Shown here: in pieces, positions 1-6,358 of the stretch
Position numbering within the stretch: the stretch's first letter is position 1
Layout of the letters: each line of letters begins with the position of its first letter
Assembly (NCBI GenBank): GCA_035502855.1
Contig: DATJTX010000023.1
Span: forward strand, 1-64,000
Source of the DNA: Candidatus Baltobacteraceae bacterium
GTDB taxonomy: Bacteria > Vulcanimicrobiota > Vulcanimicrobiia > Vulcanimicrobiales > Vulcanimicrobiaceae
Direction of reading: 5' to 3'
DNA: 64,000 nucleotides
The notes under the pieces: generated by a model
Databases searched by the model: none
The model's input: the letters and a program-made list of their open reading frames with translations, nothing else
Told to the model about the DNA's origin: nothing
Position numbers and translations under genes: made by a program

Positions 1-92
1 CGGCTGTGGCCGGTCTCGCGCTCGATCTCGCGGATGCCCTTGCCCTGCCGGTGCAGGACCTGTATTTCCACCTGAAGCTCCTTTTTCAGCAT
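1..92 (-). CDS. istA: IS21-family transposase IstA, N-terminal fragment (cut by window start)
   Basis: Only the first 30 codons lie in the window. The ATG is at 92 on the minus strand and the reading frame stays open to base 1. The peptide starts MLKKELQVEIQVLHRQGKGI and continues REIERETGHSR, which is the N-terminal helix-turn-helix of IstA-type (IS21) DDE transposases. The adjacent paired terminal repeats at 119-171 support the call independently. IstA catalyses transposition with the ATPase IstB, which should lie further left outside the window. Whether the copy is intact cannot be judged here. Confidence 0.8.
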   Translation of the reverse strand, partial: MLKKELQVEIQVLHRQGKGIREIERETGHS

Positions 93-118
93 GCGAACCG
101 TAGTTCGCCGAGGGTTCA

Positions 119-171
119 GGTGGGTCAATTTTCAACCGGCGGGGTGGGTCAATTTTACTCCGGCGCTAACA
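119..171. repeat. IS21-family terminal repeats (IS right boundary)
   Basis: Two copies of a 23-bp motif beginning GGTGGGTCAATTTT lie at 119-141 and 143-165. They differ only in the middle (CAACC versus ACTCC before GGCG). Read from the outside on the minus strand, the element begins TGTTAGCGCC at 171, matching the TGT start and multiple terminal repeats known for IS21-family elements. The IS therefore ends at about 171 and the following gene starts 42 bp later. Confidence 0.8.
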
Positions 172-212
172 CCGCTGATCTGCCAACTTTTTTTGGCCAC
201 TGGAGGCCCGTC

Positions 213-995
213 ATGATCATTTCTCCGAAACAACCAATCGATAGATGGTCGATCGTCAAACGTGTCCGTGACCTTCTCGCGATCCTTGCCGTCGTCTTTC
301 CGGCCATTGGCTGGGCCTTTATCGGCGGGTATCTCGCAAGCGATCCACAAACAGTCGCTAGCTTTTCGGCGCCGATAGACAGCGCATGGCCTCGCATCTC
401 ATCGACGGGCGCGATCTGGATTGGACTCGTTTTTGCGACATTGATTGGCTCGGGCAGCCCCTTTGTCAGAATCACTGTTCCGCCCGGAGCACTTCGCATT
501 CGAGGTTGGGACCGAGTCCGCTTCCAGCTATTCGCTGGGATGTGGGCGTCCTCAATTCTGGTCCTCGCGACGCTTCAAGCGCATTGGATGATCACCGGCA
601 GCATGGTCTCCGACCTTTGGTTATTACTGCTACCGGCGGGGGCCCTTATCGCGATACCGTCGATCTTCAAAAACTATTCACGACCTGAGGCGCTCAAAAA
701 TGTCATCCCAGCAACGGCACTCGCGATCATTTGCTGGATGTGTTTGACGCTTTTCGCGATGAAAGTTGCAGTGCTCATAGGAATTGCCCATCACTACGCG
801 CCGAGAACAGACATACGCCCCTTCTTCGATGAAGTGGTTTTCCTTACGTTGGGCGCTGTCGGAGCACTCGCAGTCTCGGAGAGGAGATGGGCGGCAGCAA
901 CGATGCTGGCAGGCATGGGGATTTATTGGTACATCCTAAACGATGCCCACGGTTTCTGTACCGTCCCCCTCCGCATGGCGAGCCTGATACCTTGA
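213..995 (+). CDS. Uncharacterised integral membrane protein
   Basis: A 260-aa protein. I chose the ATG at 213 because GGAGG at 202-206 precedes it at ideal spacing; the longer frame upstream runs through the IS21 terminus and is not real. Several hydrophobic helices are visible: residues about 20-40 (LLAILAVVFPAIGWAFIGG), one near 65-80, two around 110-150, and more near 175-200 and 215-245. No catalytic motif or known family was recognised. It lies between an IS21 end and the tRNA-derived att sequence at 1111, so it belongs to the left flank of the islands. Function unknown. Confidence 0.65.
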   Translation: MIISPKQPIDRWSIVKRVRDLLAILAVVFPAIGWAFIGGYLASDPQTVASFSAPIDSAWPRISSTGAIWIGLVFATLIGSGSPFVRITVPPGALRIRGWDRVRFQLFAGMWASSILVLATLQAHWMITGSMVSDLWLLLLPAGALIAIPSIFKNYSRPEALKNVIPATALAIICWMCLTLFAMKVAVLIGIAHHYAPRTDIRPFFDEVVFLTLGAVGALAVSERRWAAATMLAGMGIYWYILNDAHGFCTVPLRMASLIP

Positions 996-1087
996 GGAAA
1001 ACACTCGCCGCGCGGGCTTGAAAACTAGGGCGACTCCTAAGACTTGTGTCCACTTTGTGTCCAGCTGCTCTTTCATGCAAAGAAAAA

Positions 1088-1107
1088 CGCCCCGTAAATA
1101 CGGGGCG
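1088..1107 (-). terminator. Hairpin terminator next to the att site (minus strand)
   Basis: A perfect 9-bp stem (CGCCCCGTA / TACGGGGCG, loop AA) is followed on the minus strand by a T-rich run (the complement of AAAGAAAAA at 1079-1087). It lies 3 bp beyond the tRNA-Glu 3'-end copy at 1111, where the original tRNA terminator would be expected before island integration. Confidence 0.75.
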
Positions 1108-1110
1108 TAC

Positions 1111-1137
1111 GTGGTAGCGCCAACGGGAATCGAACCC
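1111..1137. other. Left attachment site (tRNA-Glu 3'-end copy)
   Basis: These 27 bp (starting GTGGTAGCGCCAACGGGAAT) are identical to 35869-35895, the 3' end of the intact tRNA-Glu gene. After 1137 the match stops. This is the direct repeat left by integration of a tyrosine-recombinase element into tRNA-Glu, and it marks the outer left edge of the tandem islands. Confidence 0.85.
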
Positions 1138-1252
1138 CTTGAAACCATGATTGGCGGTGCCTCGCCATATCTGCCCATGCCATTGTTTATTGATGTCTTC
1201 CGGCCCCTTCGGCTTGACTTCGCGGGAGTGTGGGGGCGCGCCGACGGCTCAC

Positions 1253-1273
1253 CATAAGCAACGAATAAGCAGC
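1253..1273. repeat. Island 1 left terminal direct repeat (putative arm site)
   Basis: CATAAGCAACGAATAAGCAG followed by C recurs at 6104-6125 with one substitution and one extra A. Both copies sit inside the two att cores of island 1 in the same orientation, as expected for arm-type recombinase sites. They differ from the TTAGAC repeats of island 2. Confidence 0.6.
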
Positions 1274-1397
1274 TCGGGGCGATCTGCGGGAAATCTTGAC
1301 ACCGCCCCGGCCGCGGGTGTGGAGGCGGCAGCTACGCCGGGGACAGGGAAGACACGGCATCGATTGAGGACGCGTCCAGCAGGTAATCCGTTGAACA

Positions 1398-2417
1398 CTA
1401 CGTCTTCTTTGGTCGCAAACCGCCCCCACCCGGAAGACCTGGAAGCGGACCCGGTGGGGTTTGCTTCGGAATTGGTATTTGCGGAATTTGCGGCAAGCCT
1501 GGATTGACCTGTTGGACGATAATCTGCGCCTGGACTTTTTGCAACAGTGTTCCGCTCGAATTCTCGTAGACTTTCGTGATCGGCGTGCGCTCGAAGTGGA
1601 GCTCGTACATGCACCATAGCTCCCAAAGTAGCTGTTGCAAGTCTCTATACTTCGCTTCGCGCAGATCGACGATCTTGAGATTCAATTTCTTGCACTTATC
1701 GATCGTGATCGGACGGCTATGGGATAGTGTAAGCTTGTGGCTTCCGAGGTATGCAGCGGCATTGGTAGGTTCCTTGGCTTTCTCGTCGCCGTCAAACATA
1801 TACGTGCGCAACCATGTTTCTGCGAGCGTCTTCGACAGCTCGATCGCGTTTTGACAGCCCTGCAGGAGACCAATCGTGTATTTTTCAAGCAGCGGAACGT
1901 ATGCGCGAATGGCCGCGGGATCGCTTTTACTTAATGCTTCCTTTGCGGCTTCAAACCCGACGATTATCGCCTCAGCGGCTTCCTGCTTCAGCCCGTCCTT
2001 CGTAGTGTATTGAACTTGCGGGTCGATCGGCCCTAACTCGCTGCGATGATCCATTAGAATCTCGTCTCCGGACAGCACCATTAGGGTCGCCGCTGACTTC
2101 GCCGCATTAGGAACGAGGAAGCGAATGCTTTTGTATTTCGCACGCAACATCTCGACGATCGACTCGGCGACTTCCGCAAAGCCGCCGGGGCTGTTGACGA
2201 GCACGTCGACCCCGTCGACCTCCACTCCATCGATCAAGTCTGAAAAGCCTGTCTTATCCTCAAGTGTTAGACTGGACTGTGGCTTTTTTATGTCTGCAAC
2301 ATACACAAGAAGCCGCCTTTCTGTGGCGGCTTCTATCTTTTTGATCAGTTCCTGTCGGTGTTGCTCCGCCTTTTTGGCGTCTAAGTTTTTGTCGATAACC
2401 TTCTGGTACGTACCCAC
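1398..2417 (-). CDS. SDH-type (ClpP/SppA fold) serine protease
   Basis: A 339-aa protein of the serine dehydrogenase proteinase (SDH_protease, PF01972) / ClpP-crotonase fold. Evidence is the oxyanion-type motif VLVNSPGGFAEVAE at about residues 91-104, the nucleophile region NAAKSAATLMVLSGDEI with the candidate catalytic Ser in KSAAT at about 128, and the following SELGPIDPQVQ segment typical of the family. The C-terminal 40 residues are rich in Pro and Gly. The start is GTG at 2417, directly after the stop of the 72-aa gene (TAAGTG), so the two are translationally coupled. The substrate is unknown. It is cargo of the 5-kb island, and similar soluble proteases occur in mobile DNA. Confidence 0.75.
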   Translation of the reverse strand: MGTYQKVIDKNLDAKKAEQHRQELIKKIEAATERRLLVYVADIKKPQSSLTLEDKTGFSDLIDGVEVDGVDVLVNSPGGFAEVAESIVEMLRAKYKSIRFLVPNAAKSAATLMVLSGDEILMDHRSELGPIDPQVQYTTKDGLKQEAAEAIIVGFEAAKEALSKSDPAAIRAYVPLLEKYTIGLLQGCQNAIELSKTLAETWLRTYMFDGDEKAKEPTNAAAYLGSHKLTLSHSRPITIDKCKKLNLKIVDLREAKYRDLQQLLWELWCMYELHFERTPITKVYENSSGTLLQKVQAQIIVQQVNPGLPQIPQIPIPKQTPPGPLPGLPGGGGLRPKKT

Positions 2418-2636
2418 TTAGGAATACTGCACCATTGCAGGTGGAACGAACGACGGCGCGCCGTAGGTTACATCAGCATTCGCAATCGGCTGAGTGACGG
2501 AAACGTATTGAACCTCACCGATCGCTGCTACTGCTTCATCATACGAAGTGACCGCCTGCTCAATCGCCGCGAGCGACACGTCATCCTGGTTCGGCAGTAA
2601 TTTTTCAAGCAACAAACGATCCAACGTAGCCTCCAA
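2418..2636 (-). CDS. Small protein coupled to the SDH-type protease
   Basis: A 72-aa acidic protein, ATG at 2636, starting MEATLDRLLLEKLLPNQDD. The N-terminal half is predicted helical and the second half is rich in Val, Pro and Tyr. Its stop abuts the GTG of the protease gene without a gap, so both are almost certainly expressed together. It could be an inhibitor, adaptor or substrate of the protease. No family recognised. Confidence 0.55.
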   Translation of the reverse strand: MEATLDRLLLEKLLPNQDDVSLAAIEQAVTSYDEAVAAIGEVQYVSVTQPIANADVTYGAPSFVPPAMVQYS

Positions 2637-2838
2637 TGCCTTCGAAACGAGCGCTATCCTTAGTGTAGCGCCACGCGCGGTCCTGCGCTATGGGAATATC
2701 GACTCAGGCGTCCGGCTGCATTAGCCGCCAAGCGGCGAACGCTAGTTCGATTGGCTGCCAAGTCGATCCCGCCCATGTGCAGACCGAGCGTCCTCATCTC
2801 CATCGCGTCGACGCCGGCGGCTTGTAACTCACGTGGTC

Positions 2839-2855
2839 GCGTCCACAGTGGACGC
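2839..2855. other. 17-bp palindrome in the 2637-2916 intergenic gap
   Basis: GCGTCCAC A GTGGACGC is a perfect inverted repeat, with no T-run on either side. It lies downstream of the minus-strand gene ending at 2917 and about 200 bp upstream of the protease operon. It could be an operator or a weak transcript end. Otherwise I see no gene between 2637 and 2916. Confidence 0.35.
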
Positions 2856-2916
2856 CCTGAGCCTCAAATAGAATCGCTGAGCGAGCGCCCTGAATGGCTC
2901 TAGTCGGGCCTCGGCC

Positions 2917-3888
2917 TCACCCGAGCCCGTAAACGACGACCTCGAACGAGGGTAATCCGCCGTCAAATACGGTCGGCGCGACGAGTTCCTCGTGGATCTG
3001 TGTGACCATCGTCTCAGCAATTCTTAATCCAGGGACGGTCAGCGCGTATGGCGCAAGCGAGATTAGCTCTTGCCCATGCTCCTTAGAGAACTTCCCTTCG
3101 TCCAACTCGACGGCGCGATCGTAGAAGCGTCCGCGACGGACCACGGCAAATTGTTCGAAATGTTCGTTCGACGCGTGAAGTAAACGCTGCTCGAGCGACG
3201 GAGCATGGCTCGATAGCGACAAATTATCCGACCGGTCACTACGGTCGTACGTGACAACGCCCAAGGACGAAAGATAGTCGAGTTCGTCATAGGTCGGCAC
3301 GTTTTTACACACGACGCTAAACACCGGCCAAAGATTGCGATCCATCCAACCGTAAACGTCATCGCGCTTGTACCCTTGCGGCAGCGGCGCATTGTGAACG
3401 AGGTAGACCGTCGCAGCCACCCAAAGATGACTCGTATTCATCCGACGCGTCAGCATTTCGGCTTGGCGCAAATAGAGTTCGTTCGATGACTCCGTTTTCG
3501 CATAGAGCCGCTGCGCAATAAGACGGCCCAGAAGCGTACGCTTTTCAGGACTCGGACTTTCCATCACCGCCAAGAACGCATCCGACACGAAGTCCTGGGC
3601 CGCCGGTTCGAGCATTTCCCTTGCGACCTGATGGTCCGGAAAGCGCATAGCCAAGACCTGCAGCTCGTCTTGCATCCCGTCGATCGCGTCTTCCGCGCGC
3701 GACAAGCGCTTTGCCAATTCGGCAGGATCCGCATCGGCAATGGACGGCGCAACGCGACGCGTTATCGCCTTTGTGAACTGCTTCCAGATGAAGTCGCCGA
3801 CTTCACCTTGCAGATGCGAAAGCACCCATTGGCTTCCGTGCTCCCAAAGCGCCGGAGCATTATTAACGATCTCGGCCGGGATGTTCAT
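2917..3888 (-). CDS. Uncharacterised island protein, 323 aa
   Basis: Starts at ATG 3888 with a purine-rich GGCGAG upstream. The protein is soluble, with no signal peptide or membrane helix. Residues about 55-80 (AKRLSRAEDAIDGMQDELQ) look like a coiled coil. The middle is mostly helical and includes EKRTLLGRLIAQRLYAK. A later segment, LDYLSSLGVVTYDRS, resembles a winged-helix recognition region. I recall similar helical proteins among hypothetical cargo of mobile elements but cannot name the family with confidence. The 212 bp upstream (3889-4100) hold no credible ORF. Confidence 0.6.
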   Translation of the reverse strand: MNIPAEIVNNAPALWEHGSQWVLSHLQGEVGDFIWKQFTKAITRRVAPSIADADPAELAKRLSRAEDAIDGMQDELQVLAMRFPDHQVAREMLEPAAQDFVSDAFLAVMESPSPEKRTLLGRLIAQRLYAKTESSNELYLRQAEMLTRRMNTSHLWVAATVYLVHNAPLPQGYKRDDVYGWMDRNLWPVFSVVCKNVPTYDELDYLSSLGVVTYDRSDRSDNLSLSSHAPSLEQRLLHASNEHFEQFAVVRRGRFYDRAVELDEGKFSKEHGQELISLAPYALTVPGLRIAETMVTQIHEELVAPTVFDGGLPSFEVVVYGLG

Positions 3889-4100
3889 CTCGCCGCTACG
3901 TCGCGGGAACGAGGTGAGCGCGAATGGCCGCGTCGATTGCCGGGCATTGCGCGATCAATCATGGCCTCGACGGGTCCGCTCAGGACGAGCGGCTGTTCCG
4001 GAATGAGAACGGACGTCACGCCAACCGCCGGGCAGAACGCCGACGCCAATGACGTAAGACTCGATCAGGCGCCCGGCGTGCCGATCCGCGCGGGGGAATA

Positions 4101-5210
4101 TCACGAAGCATTATTTCTTTCCTCGGGAGCGACTGCGGCCAGGAATTGGCTCAGACCCAACGCCAGATTGAAGGCGTTTTCGTCGTTCACGCCTTTGTTC
4201 ATAGCGTACGACAGGACCGCCCTCGCTTTCTCGACTTGTTCTTGGGTTAAGAGGCCCGGCCGGGGCTGCTCATCGCGAAGAGGATCTAAGAATGCCACGA
4301 CCTCTTTTAGGTCAGCTATACGTGCTAGCCGCTCCGCCTTTTGCCGCGCGCGAGAATCGTCGATTTCCGTACTGTCAACGACGTGCGGAGATACGTCTTG
4401 TGGCGTCGGCGCACCGGCGGCCTCATCGCCCGTAGAAGCGTTCGCCGTAAGCTCTTCCGCACGCCGTTTAAATATCGCGATCATATCGGCGAACGCTTTT
4501 TGCGCGGTCGCACGTTGTGCCGGCGTTGGTGGGACCTTGTTTTCCTTCAAGGTGACAAGAATGTAGTACAGCCCAAAGCAGAGGGCTCCGACGCTGGTGA
4601 TCGCGGCGGTATATTCTTTTGTAAGGACGGCAACGATGAGGCTGCCCAGGCCGCAAGCGCCGGCGTAGCCTATCGGAAAGATTGTGACTCCAGCGACGCC
4701 TTTGAACATTCTGCGGCCGAGGTCTGTTGCAAAAAACTCGCGATCAGGATCGCCCGCAGCAGTCTTTCGCCTGACGAACTCGATCAGGAAATAGAGTAGC
4801 ACTTGCCGCAGACTCAGTGCGATAAATGCGAGCGTTGCGATGACGGCGACGACGCGAAGTGTCCCGCCCTGCATAAGAAGGGCTACCAGCGGTGCAATAA
4901 ATGCATATTCGAGCAAAGAAAACGCGCCCGAAAGCCGAGGTGAGGTGCCTTTCAGCTGGAACGCGATCAACGCTCCTGTCCAGACGACGGCAGAGATGCT
5001 GCCGACAGCAAGCAGCGCAGTGCTCGAATCGGGACCGGGGCTCGCATCATGAAACCACCGAATCGCCGCGGCGATGAAGTCGCGGTCAAAAAGATTGACG
5101 ACGACAGCCAGCACAGCCGTGATCAAGCCGAGGAGCAACGCAAAGCCGATCGGACCAAAGAGAAAGTTTACGATCTGCTGACGGGGAGAGCCACCGGCCT
5201 TGACTGCCAT
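4101..5210 (-). CDS. Uncharacterised multi-pass membrane protein
   Basis: About 369 aa from the ATG at 5210 (MAVKAGGSPRQQ); an upstream TTG at 5261 would add 17 basic residues. Hydrophobic segments occur near residues 15-40 (FGPIGFALLLGLITAVLAVV), 58-80, 90-115, 118-140 and two around 160-215. The roughly 150-residue C-terminal tail is hydrophilic and helical, with a charged stretch RARQKAERLARIADLKEV. It has no recognised domain. It shares a start region with the divergent small ORF at 5261. Membrane proteins of this shape can be effectors of abortive infection, but nothing here shows that. Confidence 0.55.
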   Translation of the reverse strand: MAVKAGGSPRQQIVNFLFGPIGFALLLGLITAVLAVVVNLFDRDFIAAAIRWFHDASPGPDSSTALLAVGSISAVVWTGALIAFQLKGTSPRLSGAFSLLEYAFIAPLVALLMQGGTLRVVAVIATLAFIALSLRQVLLYFLIEFVRRKTAAGDPDREFFATDLGRRMFKGVAGVTIFPIGYAGACGLGSLIVAVLTKEYTAAITSVGALCFGLYYILVTLKENKVPPTPAQRATAQKAFADMIAIFKRRAEELTANASTGDEAAGAPTPQDVSPHVVDSTEIDDSRARQKAERLARIADLKEVVAFLDPLRDEQPRPGLLTQEQVEKARAVLSYAMNKGVNDENAFNLALGLSQFLAAVAPEERNNAS

Positions 5211-5260
5211 TCTTAAGCGCTTCTCACGATAACGTACTAGGTAGTGGATGACTTGGGACA

Positions 5261-5488
5261 ATGATATCGTCCAATGCCGGCGTTCCGGTCGCCGGCGATC
5301 CCACGGGGACTGCTTTCAGCCCCGAGGAGGGTAAGCGCCTCCTCCTTCGGGCCGGGAAACGCTTAATGATGGTCCGTATGGCTCACGGCTCTGGGCATCA
5401 GCCCTGGGTCGATACGCTGAGAGTTGCTTTCGAGGTCGCGACGGCAGAATCCGGAGTGAGGATCTATTGGATCGCGGTCCGACGATAA
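5261..5488 (+). CDS. Small ORF, 75 aa, doubtful
   Basis: ATG at 5261, starting MISSNAGVPVAGDPTGTAF, with a basic middle (KRLLLRAGKRLMMVRMAHG). There is no convincing ribosome binding site and no recognised family. It diverges from the membrane protein gene and precedes the better supported small gene at 5526 by 37 bp, so it could be the first gene of a short operon. Confidence 0.3.
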   Translation: MISSNAGVPVAGDPTGTAFSPEEGKRLLLRAGKRLMMVRMAHGSGHQPWVDTLRVAFEVATAESGVRIYWIAVRR

Positions 5489-5525
5489 ATGCTCTATCCT
5501 AGCCAACTCCCTATATACTCAAAAT

Positions 5526-5852
5526 ATGGCAAGTCATGAACGCATCGAGAGATTTAGTTATGCCCTCCATGCCCGGGTCGCCGAGCTGATCGAGGCAGAT
5601 CCGTCGCTGCTCAGTCACGTTATACGTAACGTTGAATTCATGCGTGAGAAATGCGGCGATTCCGTCTTGCTGCGAGAGTGGGAGACAATCGTTCGCGCTG
5701 GCGTCGCGGCTGTCGTACGAACGCTGCGCGACACCGGGGAGCGAGCAACGGAACTTCGGTCAGCATCCCCGTTCACTGGAATAATTTCCGCGGCCGAGCG
5801 CGATGAGATTTTCCGAAACGAGATTACAGTGGAGCGCCAATCGCGAGAATAG
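5526..5852 (+). CDS. Small helical protein with SPFTG motif
   Basis: A 108-aa protein, ATG at 5526. The sequence starts MASHERIERFSYALHARVAE, is helical throughout, and ends in ATELRSASPFTGIISAAERD. The order ERFS-ALH / REWE / LR-SSPF-G-LS-ER matches, from memory, a family of small actinobacterial proteins often annotated as antitoxin-like; that is recollection, not a search result. TATACT at 5514-5519 precedes it. It sits near the right end of island 1. Confidence 0.5.
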   Translation: MASHERIERFSYALHARVAELIEADPSLLSHVIRNVEFMREKCGDSVLLREWETIVRAGVAAVVRTLRDTGERATELRSASPFTGIISAAERDEIFRNEITVERQSRE

Positions 5853-5905
5853 TCCATCGGGCGTGACGTGTTCTTCCCGAAAACTTGACAACGAAAGGTG
5901 AATAG

Positions 5906-6319
5906 ATGTCGAGTTCCGAGCCAGAGAACGAACTAACACCCGCCGAGCAACCGGCAAAGGTTGCACACACCCTTGAAAGGCTACCTGAGCTCCCCGACGA
6001 GAAGGTCGCGGGCATCATGGCCTTGCTGGTGCTTCAAATTAGGCCTGCGCTTGCCGACATCTTCATGTCGGCGCGTAGCGCGTCACGCTGGCGCGTGGTT
6101 GCCCATAAGCAACAAAATAAGCAGCAGCGAAGTGTCGAAAAACGAGAAACCCTGGGAGAACCAGGGTTTCTAATGGTAGCGCCAACGGGAATCGAATTCT
6201 CGAAGTGGGGTCCCGGCAGGTCCCGGCCGCTACCAAAATCCTCGATTTTCAGGGGATTCCGCACTTTTCGCTCCCGGCCGATCCCGAGCGATTCCGGCCA
6301 TTTCCGGCCGGTCTGTTAG
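5906..6319 (+). CDS. Small ORF running into the att junction
   Basis: A 137-aa frame from ATG 5906 (MSSSEPENELTPAEQPAKV), preceded by GAAAGG at 5892-5897. About the first 70 residues look like an ordinary acidic-helical small protein. From residue about 80 the frame reads through the terminator hairpin and the tRNA-derived att sequence (VAPTGIE is the translation of the tRNA 3' end) into island 2. The C-terminus is therefore a junction product, and the original gene was either shorter or was altered by island 2 insertion. Confidence 0.4.
   Translation: MSSSEPENELTPAEQPAKVAHTLERLPELPDEKVAGIMALLVLQIRPALADIFMSARSASRWRVVAHKQQNKQQRSVEKRETLGEPGFLMVAPTGIEFSKWGPGRSRPLPKSSIFRGFRTFRSRPIPSDSGHFRPVC
6104..6125. 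repeat. Island 1 right terminal direct repeat (putative arm site)
   Basis: CATAAGCAACAAAATAAGCA plus GC, the partner of the copy at 1253-1273 (one substitution, one extra base). It lies 49 bp inside the middle att core, mirroring the left end. Confidence 0.6.
6146..6170 (-). terminator. Hairpin terminator beside the middle att site
   Basis: A perfect 10-bp stem GAAACCCTGG / CCAGGGTTTC with loop GAGAA is followed on the minus strand by TCGTTTTTCG. It sits 3 bp beyond the tRNA-Glu 3'-end copy at 6174, so it would have terminated the tRNA when only island 1 was present. It differs in sequence from the hairpin at 1088. Confidence 0.75.
6174..6196. other. Middle attachment site between the two islands
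   Basis: TGGTAGCGCCAACGGGAATC plus GAA (23 bp) matches the 3' end of tRNA-Glu and the left att copy, then diverges (TTCTCG). It is the junction between island 1 and island 2 and the left core site of island 2. Confidence 0.8.
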
Positions 6320-6346
6320 ACGATTGTTAGACGGTCCTCTGTCTAA
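6312..6346. repeat. Island 2 left arm-type sites (TTAGAC repeats)
   Basis: A 23-mer (TCTGTTAGACGATTGTTAGA plus CGG, 6312-6334) is identical to 35792-35814. It contains TTAGAC at 6316-6321 and 6327-6332, exactly one helical turn (11 bp) apart, and is followed by the inverted copy GTCTAA at 6341-6346. The same pattern at the other end of the element indicates arm-binding sites of the integrase encoded at 34601. Confidence 0.7.
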
Positions 6347-6358
6347 AGCGGAACCAAG

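Larger units (their letters stand above)
1111..6196. mobile_element. Genomic island 1 (tRNA-Glu site, no integrase)
   Basis: The segment is bounded by tRNA-Glu 3'-end copies at 1111-1137 and 6174-6196. Just inside each end it carries a near-identical direct repeat (1253-1273 and 6104-6125), placed as integrase arm sites usually are. No integrase, excisionase or mobilisation gene is visible. It is therefore a defective island or a satellite moved in trans. Cargo: an SDH-type protease operon, two uncharacterised proteins and three small ORFs. Confidence 0.7.

Noticed and set aside
3631-4566. 311-aa plus-strand frame spanning two minus-strand genes
   Set aside because: It crosses the ends of two better supported genes and has no recognisable content.
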